A stretch of 64,000 bases of DNA from an uncultured Clostridia bacterium (GTDB taxonomy: Bacteria > Bacillota > Clostridia > Christensenellales > UBA3700), in contig CALGRX010000021.1 in NCBI GenBank assembly GCA_937880755.1, positions 62,001-126,000 on the forward strand. Direction: 5' to 3'. A program made the translations under genes and the position numbers. Below the pieces are notes generated by a model. That model worked only from the letters and a program-made list of their open reading frames with translations, was not told where the DNA came from and searched no databases. Position 1 is the first letter of the stretch. Each line of letters opens with the position of its first letter. Below, in pieces: positions 52,966 through 61,414 of this stretch.

Positions 52966-53925
52966 TTATTTTATTGCATTTTTTATTTCTTCGGCTATTC
53001 TTTGAATAACGCTTACCACAACGGAATTTCCTGCTTGTTTGTATAATGCACCATTACAAAGATTGTCGGGCAAAATAAAATCACTTGGAAAGCCTTGTAA
53101 GTTAAAACACTCTCTTGGTGTTAATTTTCTAATTTCGCCATTATACATCCTAATTAAAGGAACATTGTGTCCGCCTGTACCCATATTTGCGGTTAAGGTG
53201 GGGCACATTTTACTTTTATTTTCCCTTACGTAAACCCTACGCCATTGATAGCAAGTGTCTGACTTTGTAATACCTGCTACAAGTTTATCATAGAAATCAC
53301 ATTTTTCAGTATAGTAATATCTATCGTCTTGCTTGTTTTCAAAGTCTACCAAGTCAGCAAGTGTTTTTTCTAATTTTATAGGCTTTAAGTGTTCAAAATT
53401 TTTATAATGTTCTTTGTTTCTAAAGCAAACGATATAAATTCTTTCTCTTGTTTGGGGTATATTACCATAATTGCAAGCATTTAAAACAAAGGGTTTGATA
53501 TAATAGCCTAATTTTTCTAATGTTTCGCTTATAACTGCAAAAGTATTACCGTTGTCGTGCGAAACAAGATTTTTAACGTTTTCAAGGAAGACTACTTGGG
53601 GCTTTTTTTCTTCAATAATACGAGCGAGTTCAAAAAACAAATTGCCACGACCTTTTTCATCATTAAAACCTTGCCTATAGCCTGCAACTGAAAACGCTTG
53701 ACACGGAAAACCTGCAAGCATTATGTCAAAGTCGGGAATATCCTTTTTTTCGTCTAAATCACGAATATCACTCAACGAAAATTGAACATTGGGAAAATTT
53801 GCTTTATAGGTAATAGAGGCATTTAAGTCAAATTCATTAGCAAAAATTGTTTCAAATCCTGCTAATTCAAAGCCTTTATCTATTCCGCCAACGCCTGCAA
53901 AAAATGAAGCACATTTTAATTTCAT
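52966..53925 (-). CDS. dcm: DNA (cytosine-5-)-methyltransferase
   Basis: 319 aa from the ATG at 53925, behind CGGAG. It methylates C5 of cytosine in the recognition site of its partner nuclease. Motifs in order: I FAGVGGIDKGFE (SAM), IV GFPCQAFSVAG with the catalytic Cys, VI VFLENVKNL, VIII QTRERIYIV, a short target-recognition region (~190-245), IX RECFNLQGFP and X YKQAGNSVVVSV. All key residues are present. The 28-codon upstream extension covers the promoter. It is convergent with the endonuclease gene. The short recognition region suggests a single simple site. Confidence 0.95.
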   Translation of the reverse strand: MKLKCASFFAGVGGIDKGFELAGFETIFANEFDLNASITYKANFPNVQFSLSDIRDLDEKKDIPDFDIMLAGFPCQAFSVAGYRQGFNDEKGRGNLFFELARIIEEKKPQVVFLENVKNLVSHDNGNTFAVISETLEKLGYYIKPFVLNACNYGNIPQTRERIYIVCFRNKEHYKNFEHLKPIKLEKTLADLVDFENKQDDRYYYTEKCDFYDKLVAGITKSDTCYQWRRVYVRENKSKMCPTLTANMGTGGHNVPLIRMYNGEIRKLTPRECFNLQGFPSDFILPDNLCNGALYKQAGNSVVVSVIQRIAEEIKNAIK

Positions 53926-53953
53926 TTTATTAAAACTCCGTTTCAAGATTGCA

Positions 53954-53971
53954 TTTGCGGCGTGCCGCAAA
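53954..53971. promoter_or_regulatory. GC-rich inverted repeat in the dcm leader
   Basis: TTTGCGGC (53954-53961) and GCCGCAAA (53964-53971) are perfect arms around GT, located between the dcm promoter and its start codon inside otherwise very AT-rich DNA. A hairpin or an operator is possible. Confidence 0.55.
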
Positions 53972-53980
53972 TTTTGTTTA

Positions 53981-54009
53981 ATTATAACATATAAGATAAA
54001 AAAAATCAA
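53981..54009 (-). promoter_or_regulatory. Promoter of dcm
   Basis: On the minus strand: TTGATT (54004-54009), 17-bp spacer, TATAAT (53981-53986). Confidence 0.65.
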
Positions 54010-54102
54010 TCATTATGCTTTTAAATTAAAAATTTAAATTAACAAGAGTGTAGCACACTATACTTTGCAAGCAAAGTTGTGTGTTTTTGAAAAGCAAAAA
54101 GT

Positions 54103-54130
54103 AAAGAGTAGCAAAAATTTGCTACTCTTT
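54103..54130. repeat. 13-bp perfect hairpin near the right end of the R-M island
   Basis: AAAGAGTAGCAAA / TTTGCTACTCTTT around AA. Nothing before it on the plus strand needs terminating, so it may be a barrier against transcription entering or leaving the island. Confidence 0.65.
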
Positions 54131-54144
54131 TACAATGTTCTAAA

Positions 54145-54179
54145 AAATCCCTTATAGGGAACGCTTTTTACCGTCCTTT
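54145..54179 (-). repeat. Right inverted repeat of the R-M island
   Basis: On the minus strand: AAAGGACGG, nine variable bases, TTCCCTATAAGGGATTT. It mirrors 51628-51662. Confidence 0.7.
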
Positions 54180-54204
54180 ATTTGTCAAAAAAGTCCGATA
54201 TGTA

Positions 54205-54233
54205 TTGAAAATAGAAAATTAATATATTATAAT
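54205..54233 (+). promoter_or_regulatory. Promoter of tcdA, predicted leaderless
   Basis: TTGAAA (54205-54210), 17-bp spacer, TATAAT (54228-54233). The ATG at 54240 falls exactly at the expected transcription start, and no ribosome binding site exists. Confidence 0.75.
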
Positions 54234-54239
54234 ATATTT

Positions 54240-54944
54240 ATGAGCGAACAATTTTCGAGGACGGCAATGCTGTTGGGAGATAGTGCCGTGGACAAGTTGG
54301 CGGGTATTTGCGTAGCTATCTTCGGCGTAGGCGGTGTAGGCGGATACGTGGTAGAGGGCTTGGCTAGGAGCGGAGTCGGCAACTTTGTATTGATTGACCA
54401 CGACGTAGTGTCGCTTAGCAATCTCAATAGACAAATCATCGCCCTTCACAGTACTATCGGTCAAAAGAAAGTTGACGTTGCCAAAGCAAGGATATTGGAC
54501 ATCAACCCTACGGCAAAGGTCAAGGTTTACGACAAGTTTTATTTGCCGGGGGACGATGAAGTAAGTTTTGAAGGCGTGGATTATATAGTCGACGCAGTGG
54601 ATACGGTGAGTGCAAAAATCGAAATAATAATGCAAGCGGACAAACTTGGCATACCCGTCATTAGCAGTATGGGCACGGGCAACAAGACCGACCCGACGGC
54701 TTTTGAAATCAAGGACGTCTTTGATACCAATAATTGCGCCCTTGCCAAAGTAATGCGTAGAGAACTCAAAGCTCGTGGTATCAATAGTTTGACTACGGTA
54801 TGTTCCCGTCAACTGCCCATCAAGAGGCAGGCGCAAGAAGGTCAGCGTAAGCCTACGCCGGCGTCGGTAGCATGGTGTCCGTCGGTTGCGGGACTAATAA
54901 TAGCAAGCAAAGTCGTCAACGATTTGACGAACGAAAATAAATAA
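54240..54944 (+). CDS. tcdA: tRNA threonylcarbamoyladenosine dehydratase
   Basis: 234 aa E1-like protein of the ThiF/MoeB fold. It closes t6A37 in tRNA to the cyclic form ct6A with ATP. The nucleotide-binding GVGGVGGYVVEGLARSG, the acidic DHDVVSLSNLNRQ and the VDAVDTVSAK segment are conserved. The short TcdA-type C-terminus (ASVAWCPSVAGLIIASKV) distinguishes it from MoeB/ThiF. It lies 31 bases before fucI and may be cotranscribed with it by position only. It is the first gene beyond the R-M island. Confidence 0.93.
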   Translation: MSEQFSRTAMLLGDSAVDKLAGICVAIFGVGGVGGYVVEGLARSGVGNFVLIDHDVVSLSNLNRQIIALHSTIGQKKVDVAKARILDINPTAKVKVYDKFYLPGDDEVSFEGVDYIVDAVDTVSAKIEIIMQADKLGIPVISSMGTGNKTDPTAFEIKDVFDTNNCALAKVMRRELKARGINSLTTVCSRQLPIKRQAQEGQRKPTPASVAWCPSVAGLIIASKVVNDLTNENK

Positions 54945-54975
54945 TAATTACAAAAAGTATAAGGAGAATAAAGCA

Positions 54976-56733
54976 ATGAGACCAACGATAGGTATTCGCC
55001 CAATCATCGACGGAAGATGTATGGGTGTAAGAGAGAGCCTCGAAGAGCAAACGATGAATCTAGCTTTGTCGGCAAAAAAACTAATTGAAGACAACGTTTT
55101 TTATACTGACGGCACACCTGCAAGAGTTATTATCGCCGATGGCACGATAGCGGGCGGAAAAGAAGCTGCAGACTGCGCTGAGAAGTTTGAGGCTAACAAC
55201 GTAGTGGCAACCTTGTCGGTTACACCATGTTGGTGCTACGGTAGCGAAACAATAGACGTCAATCCACACACAATCAAAGCCGTATGGGGTTTCAACGGTA
55301 CGGAAAGACCGGGCGCCGTTTATCTTGCCGCAGCAATGGCGGTACACGCACAGAGAGGCTTGCCTGCATTTAGCATCTACGGCAAGGACGTGCAAGATAT
55401 GGGCGACACGAGCATTCCTCAAGACGTGCAAGACAAGATTTTGCGCTTTGCTCGTTGTGCGTTGGCTGTGGGCGAAATGAGAAACAAAGCATACGTTGGA
55501 CTCGGCTCGGTATCTATGGGTATCGGTGGCTCTTACGTTGACGCCAACTTCTTGCAAAAGTACCTCGGCATCAGAGCGGAATGGGTGGATATGTCGGAGA
55601 TCAATCGCCGTGTTACGCTCGGCATTTACGACCACGACGAATATGCTAAAGAGCTGGCTTGGATTAAGAAAAACTGCAAAGAAGGCATAGATATCAACGT
55701 AGAGCAAAGGACAAGAGAAGACAAGGACGCTCAATGGGAGTTTATCGCCAAGATGACGCTCGTCATCAAGGATATTATGCTTGGCAATTCAAAGCTCAAA
55801 GAGATGGGGTATCCGGAAGAATCTTTGGGTAGAAACGCTATTGCGGGCGGTTTCCAAGGTCAAAGAATGTGGACGGATTGGTTGCCAAACGGCGACTTTA
55901 CCGAGGCTATCCTCAACTCGACTTTTGATTGGAACGGCAAGAAAGAACCGTTTACTCTCGCCACCGAAAACGATTGCCTCAACGGCTTGGCAATGCTGTT
56001 TAGCAAATTGCTAAACCAAAGAGCCAGCGTCTTTGCCGACGTAAGAACTTTCTGGTCGCCCGAATCTGTAGAGAGGGTTACGGGTTGGAAACCAACGGGC
56101 AAAGCGTCGGGCGGATTTATCCACCTCATCAACTCGGGAGCGGCCGCACTTGACGGAAGCGCAATGTCCCAAGAAGACGGCAAGGCTGTGATGAAACAAT
56201 GGTGGAATATGAATGAAGAGGACATCAACGCTTGCATGGGCGCTACTCAGTGGACTCAAGCCAACTTGCAATATTTCAGAGGCGGCGGATTTAGTTCTCA
56301 ATTCCGTACTGCTGCCGAGATGCCTGTCACTATGGTGAGGATTAACCTTATAGACGGACTCGGTCCCGTTATGCAAATCGCCGAGGGCTGGACGGTCGTA
56401 TTGCCAGACGAGGTTGACTCCAAGCTTTGGAAGAGAACCGACCCAACGTGGCCAAGCACTTGGTTTGCTCCAAGACTCAGCGACAAAAAGTCGGCATTCA
56501 AGGACGTATATTCGGTAATGGCAAATTGGGGCGCCAACCACGGTGCGTTTACTTACGGACATATAGGCAAAGACCTCATCACCTTGGCAAGTATGCTTCG
56601 CATTCCTGTCAATATGCACAACGTTGCCGACGACGAGCTCTTTAGACCACACTGCTGGACGGCATTCGGCACGGGCGACAAGGAGAGCGTAGATTACAGA
56701 GCGTGCAAAAATTACGGACCACTTTACAAATAA
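54976..56733 (+). CDS. fucI: L-fucose isomerase
   Basis: 585 aa, normal size. It interconverts L-fucose and L-fuculose with Mn2+. Family patterns: IGIRPIIDGRCMGVRESLE at the start, ATLSVTPCWCYGSET, and GLGSVSMGIGGSYVD near residues 175-190; AVWGFNGTERPGAVYLAA is also typical. AAGGAGAATAAAGC precedes the ATG. It is first of the fucose genes; the aldolase starts three bases after the stop. Confidence 0.96.
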   Translation: MRPTIGIRPIIDGRCMGVRESLEEQTMNLALSAKKLIEDNVFYTDGTPARVIIADGTIAGGKEAADCAEKFEANNVVATLSVTPCWCYGSETIDVNPHTIKAVWGFNGTERPGAVYLAAAMAVHAQRGLPAFSIYGKDVQDMGDTSIPQDVQDKILRFARCALAVGEMRNKAYVGLGSVSMGIGGSYVDANFLQKYLGIRAEWVDMSEINRRVTLGIYDHDEYAKELAWIKKNCKEGIDINVEQRTREDKDAQWEFIAKMTLVIKDIMLGNSKLKEMGYPEESLGRNAIAGGFQGQRMWTDWLPNGDFTEAILNSTFDWNGKKEPFTLATENDCLNGLAMLFSKLLNQRASVFADVRTFWSPESVERVTGWKPTGKASGGFIHLINSGAAALDGSAMSQEDGKAVMKQWWNMNEEDINACMGATQWTQANLQYFRGGGFSSQFRTAAEMPVTMVRINLIDGLGPVMQIAEGWTVVLPDEVDSKLWKRTDPTWPSTWFAPRLSDKKSAFKDVYSVMANWGANHGAFTYGHIGKDLITLASMLRIPVNMHNVADDELFRPHCWTAFGTGDKESVDYRACKNYGPLYK

Positions 56734-56735
56734 TT

Positions 56736-57977
56736 ATGGATATGAAACAAAAAGTATTAGATACGATGAATAGGGTCTACCACAGCGCCCTTACTTCCAC
56801 CAGCGGTGGCAATATCTCGACGATTGACCAAGACGGACACATCTTCATCACGCCGAGCAGTAAGGACAAAGGCACTTTGGCGGTAGACGATATAGCAGAA
56901 GTATTGCCCGACGGAACTCGCATCGGGCAGTACCCTCCGTCTATGGAGCTTCCTTTCCATAGCAATATCTACAAGATGAGGAGCGACCTCAAGGCAGTCG
57001 TGCACGCACACGCTCCCGCAGTAGTTGCTTACGCTACGGCTCGCAGAGTGCCCGATTCTTCGGTGGCAAGAGTGTACGAAGACGTATTGGGCGAGGTAGT
57101 CGGCTCGTGTTACGAACTTCCCGGTAGCCGAAAGCTCGGCGATATCGTCAAGTCGGAGTTTGAAAAGGGGTACAACGCCGTGATGATGGACAACCACGGT
57201 GCGACGGTCGCCGACAGCGACCTCGACAAGGCGTTTATGCGTTACGAAACTTTGGACTGCCTTTGCCAGACGCTCATCAACGCAAGTATGCTTGGTGGCG
57301 TCAAAAAACCAAAGAGAGTAGAATTGCAAAAGACTGATTTTTGCGTAATAGAAGATAAGAGCGGAGAATTTGAGGCGCAAAAAAGAGAGATATGCGACTT
57401 CTGCGTAAGAAGCTATAACAACAAACTTATGTCTTCGACTTTCGGTACTATCGCAGTTAGGGTGGGAGAAGGATTTTTGTTTAATCCCGACAGCGTTGAT
57501 AGAAAGAAAGTCCAACCCGAGGATATAGTCTATTGCGTGGGAGACAATCTATCTTCCTTCGAAAGCACCAAATATCTTGCCTATATCAAGGAGATTTTCG
57601 ACACCAAGCCTGAGGTCAACTGCGTGATGATATCGATGCCAAGCGCGACTATGGGCTTTGCGGTATCTCACAAGCCACTCAACGCTCGCCTCATCCCCGA
57701 GAGTTACATAATGCTCAAAGACGTAACGCGCGCAGAGTATGACGTCATTGATAGTGCTAAGAAGGTTGCAGACTTGCTTTCCACCACGGCTCCCGCACTC
57801 ATCATTGACAACGAGGGCGTATTTACCATAGGTAAAAACGTGACCAAGGCATTCGATAGATTGGAAGTGTTAGATTACAGTGCGCGTTCCATTATATCGG
57901 CGCTCGCTATTGCCGATATCGTTCCAATCAACGACGAGCAAGTCAAAGAAATCAACGATACTTTTAACGGGTGGTAA
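56736..57977 (+). CDS. Tandem class II aldolase (fuculose-phosphate aldolase-like)
   Basis: 413 aa from the ATG at 56736. It contains two class II aldolase/adducin-like domains in tandem. The first (~1-205) has TSTSGGNIS, MELPFHSNIY, the zinc His pair in VVHAHAPAVVA and DNHGATVADSD. The second (~215-400) repeats the fold (MSSTFGTIAVRV, IDNEGVFTIG) but its zinc histidines are largely lost (VNCVMISMPS), so it is probably structural. In this operon it should cleave L-fuculose-1-phosphate to DHAP and lactaldehyde. At twice the size of FucA it differs from the enteric enzyme. Confidence 0.85.
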   Translation: MDMKQKVLDTMNRVYHSALTSTSGGNISTIDQDGHIFITPSSKDKGTLAVDDIAEVLPDGTRIGQYPPSMELPFHSNIYKMRSDLKAVVHAHAPAVVAYATARRVPDSSVARVYEDVLGEVVGSCYELPGSRKLGDIVKSEFEKGYNAVMMDNHGATVADSDLDKAFMRYETLDCLCQTLINASMLGGVKKPKRVELQKTDFCVIEDKSGEFEAQKREICDFCVRSYNNKLMSSTFGTIAVRVGEGFLFNPDSVDRKKVQPEDIVYCVGDNLSSFESTKYLAYIKEIFDTKPEVNCVMISMPSATMGFAVSHKPLNARLIPESYIMLKDVTRAEYDVIDSAKKVADLLSTTAPALIIDNEGVFTIGKNVTKAFDRLEVLDYSARSIISALAIADIVPINDEQVKEINDTFNGW

Positions 57978-57978
57978 G

Positions 57979-59451
57979 ATGAAGCGAGTTTTGGCGATAG
58001 ACTTAGGCGCAAGTAGCGGTAGAGGAATAGTATTCGAGTGCGACGGTGGCAAAATGAACTATCAAGAGGTTCATAGGTTTGATAACAACGCCGTCAAGGT
58101 TGGAGATACTTTGCGTTGGGACGTCGATATGCTCTTGAGAGAAATAACGACCTGTATCGAGTTTTCGACGGTGGGCGGACAAAAAATCGACTCTATCGGC
58201 ATCGATACTTGGGGCGTCGATTACGGCGTAGTCGATAGCAAAGGCAACATCAAGGAGATGCCCTATCACTATCGTGACTCTCGCACGTCGGGGTGTATTG
58301 ACAAGCAAGAATATTATACCAAAAGAGAGACCTTCGACATGGCGGGTATATCTCTCAACGAATTCAATACCTCCTATCAACTTATCGCACAACAAAAGAG
58401 CAACAAGGTCGTCGAGGGCGATACCATACTCTATATGCCGTATTTGCTAGGCTATATGCTCACAGGCAAAATGGCTAGCGACGCCACTATCGCAACGACT
58501 AGCGGAATTTATCTTGACGGATACAACCAAGACTTTTTGGATAAGTTGGGTTTGCAAGCTAGCAACTTTGCGCCCGTCCAACCCGTAGGAAGCGTGCTTG
58601 GCAATCTCAAAGAGGAAATCAAATCCAAAATCAATCTAACTTACGATATCCCCGTAATACTCACGTGCGGACACGATACGGCGTGCGCCATTATGACGGT
58701 TATGCAAGAGGGCAAACAGCCACTCTACGTCAGCAGTGGTACTTGGTCGTTATTCGGCACGTTGTCGGATAAGCCTATCGTCAACGACGTAACTTATCAA
58801 GAAGGCTACACCAACGAGATAGGCTTTGGCGACAAGATATGCTTGCTCAAAAACATTATGGGCATGTGGATTATCCAAGAGTGTAGGCGCGAGTGGATAA
58901 AAAATCAACCGATTACTTGGTCACAGATAGTACAGGAGTGCAAAAAAGTCGACGAGTTCAAGGGCTATATCAACGTAGCCGACAATATCTTTTCTCCGCC
59001 TTTCGGTATGGATGAGAGGATAGTCAAATACGTGAGAGATACTCAAGGCGTTCAACTCACGGGCATAGGCGAGATAGCTCGTTGCGTGTACAATTCTCTT
59101 GCTATGGAATATCGCTACGCCTTAGAGGGCTTACAAACCATAACGGGCAAGAGTTACGATACTTTGCATATCATCGGAGGCGGCACCAACAATCATTTGC
59201 TCAATCAAATGGTAGCCGACTGTCTCGGCATCAAGGTGGTAGGCGGTTGCGTGGAAGCCACGGCGATAGGCAACGCACTCGGTCAACTATACGGACTTGG
59301 CGCAGTCAAGGACACGAGCGAGGCTTATGCTTTGGCGCAAACCACCTTCGAGCCTCTAGAGTTTGTTCCTAGCCCCGATAGAGAGAAATGGGATAGAGAA
59401 TATAGTCAATATCTCAGACTAAAAAACAAATCGGCTACTGCAACTAAGTAA
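57979..59451 (+). CDS. FGGY carbohydrate kinase, rhamnulokinase type (likely L-fuculokinase)
   Basis: 490 aa from the ATG at 57979, one base after the aldolase stop. The FGGY signatures are VLAIDLGASSGRGIVFE (ATP phosphate loop), DTWGVDYGVVDSKGN, GHDTACAIMTV and GGGTNNHLLNQM. It groups by pattern with rhamnulokinases (RhaB) more than with FucK. Placed behind fucI and an aldolase and with no rhamnose isomerase in view, it most likely phosphorylates L-fuculose. It could serve both sugars. Confidence 0.88.
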   Translation: MKRVLAIDLGASSGRGIVFECDGGKMNYQEVHRFDNNAVKVGDTLRWDVDMLLREITTCIEFSTVGGQKIDSIGIDTWGVDYGVVDSKGNIKEMPYHYRDSRTSGCIDKQEYYTKRETFDMAGISLNEFNTSYQLIAQQKSNKVVEGDTILYMPYLLGYMLTGKMASDATIATTSGIYLDGYNQDFLDKLGLQASNFAPVQPVGSVLGNLKEEIKSKINLTYDIPVILTCGHDTACAIMTVMQEGKQPLYVSSGTWSLFGTLSDKPIVNDVTYQEGYTNEIGFGDKICLLKNIMGMWIIQECRREWIKNQPITWSQIVQECKKVDEFKGYINVADNIFSPPFGMDERIVKYVRDTQGVQLTGIGEIARCVYNSLAMEYRYALEGLQTITGKSYDTLHIIGGGTNNHLLNQMVADCLGIKVVGGCVEATAIGNALGQLYGLGAVKDTSEAYALAQTTFEPLEFVPSPDREKWDREYSQYLRLKNKSATATK

Positions 59452-59480
59452 ATTGGCAAATCACTATAGTATTATCTCAG

Positions 59481-59505
59481 ACGCTATCCAAAAGGGTAGC
59501 GTTTT
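59481..59505 (+). terminator. Terminator of the fucose operon
   Basis: 9-bp stem ACGCTATCC / GGGTAGCGT with one G-T pair and loop AAAA, then TTT. Confidence 0.82.
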
Positions 59506-59527
59506 GTCATTTTCATAAGTTAGTTGT

Positions 59528-59557
59528 TTGACAGCTAGTATTTACGCAGTTTATAAT
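59528..59557 (+). promoter_or_regulatory. Promoter of the ROK regulator
   Basis: TTGACA (59528-59533), 18-bp spacer, TATAAT (59552-59557). Confidence 0.7.
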
Positions 59558-59600
59558 AGAGTAAAACAACCCGTTTACAAAAGTTTTGAAAAGGTGAAAT

Positions 59601-60545
59601 ATGTTCAAACTACAAAGATACGCTCAAACCGTTGCGCAAATTCCAAGTCTTGGCGACGTGGTAGATTATCTCAAAATAAATCAAAAATGCACCATTGCAG
59701 ATATCGTCGAGGCGACGGGCTTGTCGCACCCTACGGTAGCGCACGCATTGCGTCTTGCTCAAGAGGCAGACGTAGCAATTAAGAGGGAGATAGCCACTTC
59801 GTCGGGTGGTAGGAGAGCACAAATTTACGCACTCAATCCCGACTTTATACACTATGCGTTGATGGTCGTAAAAGAAGATGGTGTTGTCTATCAAATTAGA
59901 GATTTTGAGGGCAAGGTATTATCTAATATTCAAAAGAAATGCGACAAAAACGACTTTATCGTTGGACTTACGAGAATAGTCGAGAATATCAAGATAGAAG
60001 ACGACTTGGTAGAGCTGTGCGCCATATCTTTGCCGTGCGTTGTCAACGGCATTATGATAGAAGAATGGGCGCGACTAGGACTTAGAAAGGTCAATATCGT
60101 CGAACAAATCGAAACCAAGACGGGCGTCAAGGTTCGTATCGAAAACGATATGAAGCTCTTATCGTTAGCGGGTTGTCACGAAGACGACCAAGAGGGAGAA
60201 ATACACGTATCCTTGTACGTTGACAAAAGCTCCGTGGGCATTGGCGTAAGTATAGACGGCAAAGTTTTCAAAGGCGCTAGCGGCTATGCCGGAGAAATCA
60301 AATATTGTCCTAATATGGGCGGTTTGGTTGGCGACAAGGCGGTAAGGGCAGCGCTCAACGCTATTGCTATGTACAATCCAAATTCTATGACGGTATTTGC
60401 GCAAGACTCTGCCAAAGCGTCGGCATACGTCAACGCTATATCCAAGCGATTGCCCGAATATCTCGTTCCACGCTTCGTTATTTACGACGATTACGTAGTT
60501 GCCCAAACTCAAGCGTTGTGGGAATTGGTACGAGGCACACTATGA
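59601..60545 (+). CDS. ROK family transcriptional regulator
   Basis: 314 aa. A winged helix-turn-helix at residues ~15-70 (CTIADIVEATGLSHPTVAHAL, written in two parts: CTIADIVEATG and LSHPTVAHAL) is followed by an ROK sugar-kinase-like domain with SLPCVVNG, VRIENDMKLLSLAG and GASGYAGEIKYCPN. The ROK zinc motif (CxCGxxGCxE) is absent and the catalytic DxG loop is not obvious, so it is a sensor rather than a kinase. The position directly after the fucose operon suggests a repressor of those genes that senses a fucose metabolite. Its stop overlaps rlmA by four bases. Confidence 0.88.
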   Translation: MFKLQRYAQTVAQIPSLGDVVDYLKINQKCTIADIVEATGLSHPTVAHALRLAQEADVAIKREIATSSGGRRAQIYALNPDFIHYALMVVKEDGVVYQIRDFEGKVLSNIQKKCDKNDFIVGLTRIVENIKIEDDLVELCAISLPCVVNGIMIEEWARLGLRKVNIVEQIETKTGVKVRIENDMKLLSLAGCHEDDQEGEIHVSLYVDKSSVGIGVSIDGKVFKGASGYAGEIKYCPNMGGLVGDKAVRAALNAIAMYNPNSMTVFAQDSAKASAYVNAISKRLPEYLVPRFVIYDDYVVAQTQALWELVRGTL

Positions 60546-61363
60546 AGTTCGACAGATTTTTGTGCCCTGTATGCAGTAATACTCTCGTCTTAGAAGGTAG
60601 GACGTGCAAGTGTAGTAAGGGGCATTGCTTTGACGTAGCGAGAGAAAACTACGTCAACCTCAATCTCAGCCAAAGGTCGGGAGAAAAAATCGGCGACAAC
60701 AAGGAGATGATAGAGGCAAGGCGTAGATTTTTGGAGCTAGGTCACTATCAACGGCTAGCTGACAAGCTAGCCGACCTAGTAGGTGAGTATTGCCCTAAGG
60801 GGGGAAGCGTGCTTGACCTTGGTTGCGGATACGGATATTATATCTGCCATATTGCCAAAAGGTATGGCGAAAGCTATCGTTATCTAGCCACGGATATATC
60901 CAAAGAAGGAGTCAAAATAGGCGGAAAACTCGATACGTGTATTGATTTTTGCGTTGCCAACTCGTTCAATTTGCCACTTGCAGGTAGCAGTATCGACGTG
61001 CTTGTTTGCGTCTTTGCGCCTTACGCAATCGACGAAATATGTAGAGTGCTAAAAGAGGGTGGCGTTGCCATATTCGTCAGCCCCGCACCCTACCATCTAT
61101 GGCAGCTTAAACGAGCAATATACGGTGACAAGGCGTATCCCAAGAACTTTTCGGTAGACTTCCGACCACTCAAGAAGGTGCAGCGCGAAGAACTCGACTA
61201 TACTTTTGAATTGAATTCCCATCAACAAATTGATAGCCTTTTGGCAATGACCCCGTATTATTACACGACGCCCAAAGACCTGCTTAATCGCTTAGAAAAC
61301 GTAGAAAAAATACAAATTAGAGCAAATTTTGACATAACGGTAGTCAAAAAGTTGACAATTTGA
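60542..61363 (+). CDS. rlmA: 23S rRNA (guanine-N1)-methyltransferase, RlmA type
   Basis: 273 aa from the ATG at 60542, overlapping the ROK stop (ATGA). The N-terminal zinc site is CPVC with CKCSKGHCFD, the RlmA hallmark that contacts rRNA. A linker with NLNLSQRSGEKIGDN follows, then a SAM-binding class I domain with VLDLGCGYGYYI and VCVFAPY near the active site. RlmA enzymes methylate G745 or G748 of 23S rRNA; the latter form affects tylosin resistance. Which position applies here cannot be told by eye. Confidence 0.92.
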   Translation: MKFDRFLCPVCSNTLVLEGRTCKCSKGHCFDVARENYVNLNLSQRSGEKIGDNKEMIEARRRFLELGHYQRLADKLADLVGEYCPKGGSVLDLGCGYGYYICHIAKRYGESYRYLATDISKEGVKIGGKLDTCIDFCVANSFNLPLAGSSIDVLVCVFAPYAIDEICRVLKEGGVAIFVSPAPYHLWQLKRAIYGDKAYPKNFSVDFRPLKKVQREELDYTFELNSHQQIDSLLAMTPYYYTTPKDLLNRLENVEKIQIRANFDITVVKKLTI

Positions 61364-61414
61364 CATAAAATATTATAATTATTGTCAGTTAGTTATTTAT
61401 TTGGAGGTACAAAT

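Larger units (their letters stand above)
51628..54179. mobile_element. Restriction-modification island bounded by inverted repeats
   Basis: A ~2.55-kb block holding a convergent endonuclease and methyltransferase gene pair. Its outer ends are 35-bp imperfect inverted repeats (51628-51662 and 54145-54179; 9 of 9 outer bases and 16 of 17 inner bases match, with a diverged 9-base middle). Codon use inside is strikingly AT-rich (TTA, AAA, ACA, GAA) compared with the flanking GC-ending codons. No transposase is present and I see no target duplication, so mobility is inferred. Confidence 0.55.

Noticed and set aside
51600..54200. Target-site duplication outside the R-M island repeats
   Set aside because: The bases directly outside (ACTCTA on the left, ATTTGT on the right) do not match.
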